Source: Cheilinus undulatus (Eukaryota > Chordata > Actinopteri > Labriformes > Labridae). From it: DNA of 64,000 nucleotides. The stretch spans positions 32,864,719-32,928,718 of the forward strand of contig NC_054882.1 of assembly GCF_018320785.1 (NCBI RefSeq), given 5' to 3'. Positions 59,401 to 64,000 of the stretch are shown one piece after another. How positions within the stretch are numbered: the stretch's first letter is position 1; every line of letters begins with the position of its first letter. Below the pieces are notes generated by a model. That model did not search any database. It was not told the DNA's origin and was given only the letters and a program-made list of their open reading frames with translations. The position numbers were made by a program, and so were the translations under genes.

Positions 59401-61888
59401 CTTTTTGATTAGATCTTGTTGATTACAGCTCATGAAAATTCAAAACCGAGTCTCAACATACAAGAGTATTGAAAACATTGAACAAAAGAGGATTTTTAAC
59501 TCAGAAGTTGACCTTCAGTAATTGTGTTCGTTTATGCACTCAGTACTTTGTTTGGGGCTCCTTTTGTAGAATTACATCTATACTGTATAGCATTGATGGC
59601 AGATTGATTGTGGCCTTCAGCTCGTCTGTATCTCTCTGCTGCCTTATATTCCTTTTGACATTACTTCTTCGATTCTCAGAGGTTCAGGTCAGATGAGGTA
59701 GCTGGGCAATCGAGTAGGGTAATACCATGGTCAGCAAACCAGGAACTAGTAGTTTTAGCTTCACTGTGGGCAGGTGTCAAGTCCTGCTGGGAAAAAAATA
59801 AGCATCTCCATGAAACTTGCCAGCCAACTTCTGCCTGCTTGAAATGCTTAAAGTTTGCCTTATAGGTGGCTGCATTTACTCTGGACCAATGTTATTATAA
59901 TAAACTTAAATAAGCTGAATAAAATAACAATGCAAAAATCATTTTAGTGAACTGAAACATAAATTAAAATAATGCTCTGCAAAAAAATAAAAGAAGAAAA
60001 CTTGGCATATACTGTGCTTACACAACAACTAAAACTGAATGAGACAAAATCTCTTTAGGTGTAGTCTCTGACACAAGCTTACTGACTGACATGCCCTCTA
60101 TGATTCATCTCAAGTTCAGCTATTTACATTTTGGATGAGTTTGTTCATTGCAGAAGTTAAATAGAAAAAAATTACAGACATAAGCAGGAGAGGGTTTGGG
60201 TTCACACCGGTAATTTGCATGTATTTACTAATGGTGTAAATTACTTTCATTACAACACTATATGATAATATTTTGGACAACGATACGATATTTGCCAATA
60301 TCACATTCTTTTAACAAAAATAAAAAGACCCTTTTACTACAGTACCTTTTCTTTGTTGCAAATCATTTGGCCTCAGTTTTCCTATTTTTGATTTTTTTTC
60401 TTGAACTCATTTACACACGTATGGACATACAGTTATTTCTTCTTCATCATAGTCCTTCATACTTTACATAGCAGCCTGGTTATTTGGAATATAGTTCACT
60501 TGTAGTTTTGTGATGCATTATGAGATTTAATAAGTTTTTCCCGGTGGGGCCTGTATCATACTCGTCTACTGCTTCAGCCATAACAAGGGGAAAGTGTTAT
60601 TTATCAGTAGATGATCCTGTAAGTTGTAGTTGGTAAAATAAGGTGGGAGGCCCACGCTGTTGTAGTCCTGGTCTGGAATAGTGTGTGTCCACACAGCTGA
60701 GAGAGTTGTGGATATTCTCCTCTTTTCTGCAGCTAACTGTAACAGCTGTGATTTTCTGCTACCTTGAGCAGGGTGCACAGTTGGTAAGAAATAGGCTGAA
60801 GTTGGAATTTCAAAATAAAAGCGTAGCTTAAAAGTAACGTGTAGATTGATGTTTTTACTTTCTATCTGGTTGGATAATCAGTCAACCAATTGATGTATCA
60901 ATATACATCAGTGAATTAGTATTTACACTTTGTATAACATGTCTCCAACGCTCATATCTACTTAAAATTAGTATTAAAGTTTACATTTGGTCGCCCAAGC
61001 CCGGGGAGTGTAAAATGGCGTGATTTTATTGGTCAAGATTTGGTTTTAGCTCTTCAGTTATATTTAAATTTCCAATTTTAATAAATAAAATGACAGGTGA
61101 AGAGTAAACTACTAAAATATATTCTTAAAATTGTATGATGCTTGCTTTTTCTAGCTCTTTGAGTCTTGCCTCTGAAAATTCACGGTATTACTGGAAAACC
61201 TCAAACTAACACTGAAATTAATAAAGTTTAAACTAAAATGAAAAAATTAAAACTAAACTGACAAAACAGAAGGACAAACTAAACTAAAATGGAAAAGAAA
61301 AACTGAAAACAAAATAAAAAATTAAAAGTAGTGAAAAATACAAAAAGTATTATAGCATTGCTCTGGACCAATACTAGTGATTGACTGTTCCTGTGGTTCA
61401 GAGTGCTCTGTTTGGATAAAAATTGATTGCATTTCATTTGGAAATAGATATCCCAGAGTCTGGAGAAAGATCTGAGAGGCGCAGAAAAATGTAGCTTTAG
61501 GTTTAATGTGAATTTCCTACAGTCTGGTGGTTTGAAGTGTCATCTGCATGTCTCTGCTGTTTTTTATTTGTGTGCACTGAAACAATAACAGTGCCAGTCA
61601 GGCAGTCACTCATGTTTCATTTTTCCCTGGTTCTGTTTAACATCAAGTTTGTATTGCCCTTCTAAGTATTAGACTGATAAGTGTGCAGCATTTGCTAACT
61701 GTTTAAAGTTTTACTAAAACTATATGTAATTCAAATGCAACTTCTTAATAAACACTGAAATACTGAAAACCAATAAATCCATAGGATCTCTCATGCTCTA
61801 CCTTCATTTTTCCTCTAGGTGGCGACAGGCGACAGCAGCAACAAAGTCACAGATGTTGACCACACAGCTAAGCTGGTGTATGAGGAGG
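40210..61888 (+). CDS. wdr43: WD repeat protein 43 (UTP5), sixteen exons, 3' end outside window
   Basis: Exons: 40210-40416, 43845-43979, 44213-44334, 49022-49142, 49310-49428, 49514-49616, 50776-50840, 51112-51271, 52045-52131, 52287-52412, 53913-54062, 54383-54469, 54627-54658, 54768-54831, 56026-56139 and 61819-61888. All join in phase to 587 codons plus one base (human WDR43 is 677). WDR43/UTP5 belongs to the t-UTP (UTPA) module of the SSU processome, promoting rDNA transcription and 18S processing in the nucleolus. WD40 repeats fill about residues 10-350 ([57 protein letters not shown]). The Utp12-type helical domain is about 446-565 ([19 protein letters not shown] through [20 protein letters not shown]). 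The acidic Ser/Glu tail, begun by KLVYEE, is not in the window: after donor GTGAGT at 61889 no further exon is visible to 64000. Confidence 0.96.
41370..41440 (+). repeat. AT/TG microsatellite
   Basis: GTGTGTATAT then an uninterrupted run of TA units of about 36 bases, a short interruption, more TA, then TATG units. In wdr43 intron 1. Confidence 0.9.
41445..41592 (+). mobile_element. SINE in wdr43 intron 1
   Basis: CAGCAAGAAGGCTCCTGGTT, GGACTTTGCATATTCTCC and CCAGCTTCCTCCCACAGCCC match the tRNA-like SINE also seen, reversed, at 34.1 kb. Confidence 0.6.
42088..42690. mobile_element. Non-autonomous element with GCCTTGTCCACACGG ends
   Basis: The left end GCCTTGTCCACACGG and right end CCATGTGGACGAGGC are inverted repeats. 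A truncated second copy lies at 45038-45390. The open frames inside overlap one another and are not genes. In wdr43 intron 1. Confidence 0.6.
43029..43690 (-). pseudogene. Harbinger (PIF)-type transposase fragment
   Basis: The minus-strand frame at 43397-43047 reads [20 protein letters not shown] then [18 protein letters not shown], which resembles the N-terminal part of PIF/Harbinger transposases (RDMDE..HYQYFRMS...FD.L). GCCTGATTCATACTTTAG at 43033 resembles the Harbinger terminal repeat of fish. The DDE domain is absent. Confidence 0.5.
44765..45015 (+). pseudogene. 28S rRNA-derived fragment in wdr43 intron 3
   Basis: About 250 bases match, from memory, vertebrate 28S rRNA domain V near the peptidyl-transferase centre: TTTTTGGGTTTTGAGCAGGA, AGAAAAGTTACCACAGGGAT, GTTGGATTGTTCACCCACTA and AGACAGGTTAGTTTTACCCT occur in the right order and spacing. 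Differences from the rRNA are mostly C to T or G to A, several at CpG sites. It is an rDNA-derived pseudogene piece, not a functional rRNA gene. Confidence 0.9.
45038..45390. mobile_element. Truncated copy of the 42.1-kb element
   Basis: CCTTGTCCACACGGAGACGA, ATGGGATCGTTTCAGGAAAT and AACATCTGGTGTATGCTGTT are shared with 42088-42690. The right end is missing. Confidence 0.6.
46427..46683. mobile_element. hAT-type MITE, reversed copy
   Basis: It starts GGTTCCCAGCCTGGGGTC, has a G-rich run at 46632-46641, and is flanked by AAAACATT (46419-46426) and GAAACATT (46684-46691), a 7-of-8 target duplication. Same family as 18452-18789. Confidence 0.55.
47550..48235 (+). pseudogene. Decayed DNA-transposon segment with zinc-finger-like frame
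   Basis: GGGGCGCACTCACACTAGGCC at 47547 resembles a fish hAT terminus. The frame 47929-48228 contains [14 protein letters not shown] and [20 protein letters not shown] with a following CHE, like the BED/CxxC-type finger at the N-terminus of some transposase-derived proteins. No catalytic domain follows. Confidence 0.4.
49640..49905. mobile_element. Possible MITE in wdr43 intron 6
   Basis: CCACTGAGTGGTCCAGTGCAG and a CGTTTCCATTTCTCAAAAG block resemble parts of a fish non-autonomous element; ends are not certain. Confidence 0.3.
52913..53453 (+). mobile_element. TTAA-flanked MITE, copy 2
   Basis: TTAAAGGGGTCATATTATGC at the left and ATATGTCCCCTTTAA at the right are inverted termini with TTAA. 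The body matches copy 1 at 3090-3480 over long stretches (GTGCCCCTGGCCTG, GATGTCATGTGGGGAGTTAG). In wdr43 intron 10. Confidence 0.75.
53640..53735. mobile_element. hAT-like terminus
   Basis: CATTGGAGCAAATCTGGCCC then GACTTTGACACCCCTGGAC, the right end of a CAGGGGTGTCAAAGTC family. Truncated. Confidence 0.45.
55116..55746. mobile_element. MITE with perfect 14-bp terminal inverted repeats
   Basis: TTGACCCTTTGTCA at 55116-55129 and its exact reverse complement at 55733-55746 bound 631 bases in wdr43 intron 14. No coding capacity; no target duplication stands out. Confidence 0.7.
59460..61565. mobile_element. Tc1-like element, rearranged and interrupted
   Basis: 59510-59890 is the 3' part of a Tc1-like transposase region in reverse orientation (GGCCTTCAGCTCGTCTG, GGTTCAGGTCAGATGAG, TAATACCATGGTCAGCAAAC). 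61373-61560 is an earlier part of the same region in forward orientation (GCATTTCATTTGGAAATAGA, CCCAGAGTCTGGAGAAAGA). Between them sits a separate insertion. No intact frame. In wdr43 intron 15. Confidence 0.65.
59891..61360. mobile_element. Element inserted into the Tc1 remnant, 12-bp target duplication
   Basis: CTCTGGACCAAT occurs at 59879-59890 and again at 61361-61372, directly flanking 1470 bases. The insert begins GTTATTATAATAAAC and ends with ACTAAA-rich sequence and GTATTATAGC, like the repeat at 25367-25915. Confidence 0.6.
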
Positions 61889-63455
61889 GTGAGTGTTTGT
61901 TCTTCCTGCATTGTTCCTCTTTATGCTCTGTCTTCCTCATTATAATTCCCAGCTGTTTTTATTTGTTTAAGCCTTTTTAATCACAGCTCAGGTGAACCTG
62001 TAGTTCCAGTGATGATTCATCCTGGTTGTTTACAGACATAAATCATGACCCTGTTTCAGTATGTAGTGTCTATAGATCTGCAGCAGTCCAACAGGTCACA
62101 CTCCAACCTCAGGCTGGCTGATTCTTGCCCCTCTCATCACTTTGACTGACAGTTATTATCTTGTCGGTTCACCTGAAGTCATTAGACACTCTTCATGGAG
62201 TCAGCATTGAACTGGTCTAGATTTGCAGAGACAGTGTTGCCCATCACTCAGCCTTTCTTGCCGATGCACCGCACGCAAACATGACTCCTGTTGCCTGGCA
62301 ACCGGAGCAGCAGCATTCAGATCCTCCCTTTTGAGCGGAACAACAAGGCCCCGCTCTGTTCACTCTCATTTCTCATTACCGTACTGTATAAAACGCTTTA
62401 TTGAGCCACGGAGAAAATTGGCTTTCATGAAATAATTAAGCAGCTTTGAGTTCCAGTACCCGCCAGTGGACCGTGATGTGAAGCTTCATTAAAAGAAAAG
62501 TTCATGAAGAGCCCATGAACTGAAGGTTGTTACAGTCCGGTGAGGCAGCGCCTGCTGTACGCTGGACTCCGACGTGGGACCGAGACAGGAAGCTTCACAG
62601 TTTACAACCTGTTTGAGATCTTGATTTGGTCGTTTTGTGACAGTGTGTGGGATTATTGATCTTAAAGCTGCTAACTGCTATTGTGCTCTCTTAAGTGCTT
62701 TGTTATTCACTTCCATGGGAAGCATTAATTCTGCTTTAATTAAACTTTCACACCATGTGCTGGTGTAATTACAGTAGCTGTAGAAATGTCTCAAAGAGCA
62801 GAATTAGATTTAGGCCTATATATATGTAAAGCAGCAGAGCAGGGTTGAAGCTTATGTTACATTAACATTAAGCCTCAATATACGACATTCATGAAATACA
62901 TTAATATGCCTCTCTCACACTTTAACTCTGACACTTCTACTGCAATATCTCAAACATCCATGAACAAATGGTAAAACCCTTTCATTACACTTAAAACAAG
63001 TTCTGTTGTGCTCATTATTTTAAACATGCGGCCATTTCCTTGCTCTGTTTTCCTAAACTATTTCGCTGTTTGTTAGGTAGCTGTCAAGGTTAGCTTACAA
63101 TGCTTCGATGCTTTTAAATGGAGATGCGCTGGTTGTAAAAATCAGGGCCAATGTTGATACTCCATAAACTCTGTTACAGCTGATGTGATCATTTTGTCTT
63201 GCTATGAATTATTTTATCTCCAGACAACTGTATTTATCATCTGGAAGGTCCTTATAAAGGTACTAAACTGTGAAAGCTTCACATTTCTGTGCTGTCTAAC
63301 AAAGTAAAGTGAGTCCGGCACATATTCAGTCACCAGAGACAAGTGATCGATGAAAAATTTTAACATCAGCTTGAAAAGTTGTTAGGCAGAATTCAAACTC
63401 CTCTTCATTGGTGGTCATTGCAGTAACAGATTTAGAGCTGGTCCTGCTGTTGCTC
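61889..63455 (+). other. wdr43 intron 16, start
   Basis: Begins with donor GTGAGT. I see no acidic C-terminal exon, no snoRNA that meets box C/D spacing and no named repeat. Confidence 0.5.
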
Positions 63456-63456
63456 T

Positions 63457-64000
63457 TTAAAGACCCTGTAAAGTGAAAATAAATCTGTATTTAGATTTGT
63501 TGTATGACAGGTCACCGTGTTAGGAACCCCCACGTCAAATTTCAGTCAAATAAAACGTCTCTAAGTTTATAAAATTAAGCTTCAAAATCATGAAAATTGA
63601 GGCAGTAAAATCTGCTCCAGGATGGTGTGGGCGTGTCTGTTGAATGAGAGGAAGCCACGAGAAATACAATCCTCTCAGGTTTTAAAAATGTTGAATGGAG
63701 GAAAGCACTCCATTATCCTGCCTCTTGATCTTTTGTTGACCTCAGAAGAACAGATAAAGTCTGTTTTCTGGCTCAAATCTCTGTTATGATGCTTTAAATA
63801 ATCTGTAGACCACTGGCACTGTTAGATTCTGCAAATTTACCTCACAATAAGCAACAAAACAGCATTTAACAGACTGTTAACTGTCAATGAAGGCAGTGTC
63901 ATCAGCTAACAACAGACTGTACTGAGATGAACTGCTCTGTGATTTTATTTTGTAGTGTTAGAGGGGCGGGGTCATTCTCCACTGTGGGCTCGTGACATCA
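63457..64000 (+). mobile_element. TTAAAGACCCTGTAAAGTG MITE, cut by window end
   Basis: It begins with TTTAAAGACCCTGTAAAGTG, a recurrent start of a fish MITE with TTAA ends. GGGCGTGTC and GAGGGGCGGGG words inside are typical of it. The right end lies beyond 64000. Confidence 0.45.

Noticed and set aside
61999-62065. GTGATGA in wdr43 intron 16 as a snoRNA C box
   Set aside because: No D box within about 100 bases.
1-64000. CRISPR arrays, operons, phage or toxin systems
   Set aside because: Sequence is vertebrate nuclear DNA with spliced genes; no direct-repeat/spacer array or prokaryotic gene clusters.

Overview
This is eukaryotic nuclear DNA, almost certainly from a teleost fish. It is AT-rich, has GT-AG introns (many of 80-200 bp) and four recognisable vertebrate genes. 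It is also full of repeat families typical of fish: Tc1-like transposons, hAT- and Harbinger-type elements, MITEs, tRNA-derived SINEs and decayed LINEs. There is no sign of prokaryotic, organellar or viral organisation.

Layout. (1) 1-4.5 kb: repeats and one doubtful terminal exon. (2) 4.7-11.25 kb, minus strand: pcare (C2orf71, photoreceptor cilium actin regulator), with one giant exon and a small second exon that an ORF search misses. (3) 11.3-24.6 kb: a long intergenic stretch with a SINE, several MITEs, a 38-bp tandem array and a decayed Tx1/L1-type LINE. (4) 24.6-32.4 kb, plus strand: spdya (Speedy/RINGO A), six coding exons plus a likely 5' UTR exon. (5) 32.5-36.24 kb, minus strand: trmt61b (mitochondrial tRNA m1A58 methyltransferase), seven coding exons. 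(6) 36.3-40.1 kb: intergenic repeats. (7) 40.2 kb to the end, plus strand: wdr43 (UTP5 homologue), sixteen exons read here; the acidic C-terminal tail lies beyond the window.

The block spdya(+)-trmt61b(-)-wdr43(+) has the same order and orientations as human 2p23.2. In human, PCARE lies beyond WDR43 and TOGARAM2; here it lies outside spdya, so a local rearrangement separates the lineages. The four genes do not form a pathway: photoreceptor outer segment, CDK activation in meiosis, mitochondrial tRNA/rRNA modification and small-subunit ribosome assembly. spdya and trmt61b converge tail to tail with poly(A) signals about 60 bp apart.

All coding exon boundaries were worked out by hand from reading-frame phase, splice dinucleotides and recalled similarity to the vertebrate proteins; no alignment was run. 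I found no convincing new biological system. The observations most worth a second look are the hidden pcare exon, a 28S rRNA-derived fragment in a wdr43 intron, a perfect 31-bp inverted repeat in a spdya intron, a nested transposon with a 12-bp target duplication, a 38-bp tandem array followed by splice-like and poly(A)-like signals, and a minimal uORF whose stop overlaps the spdya start codon.
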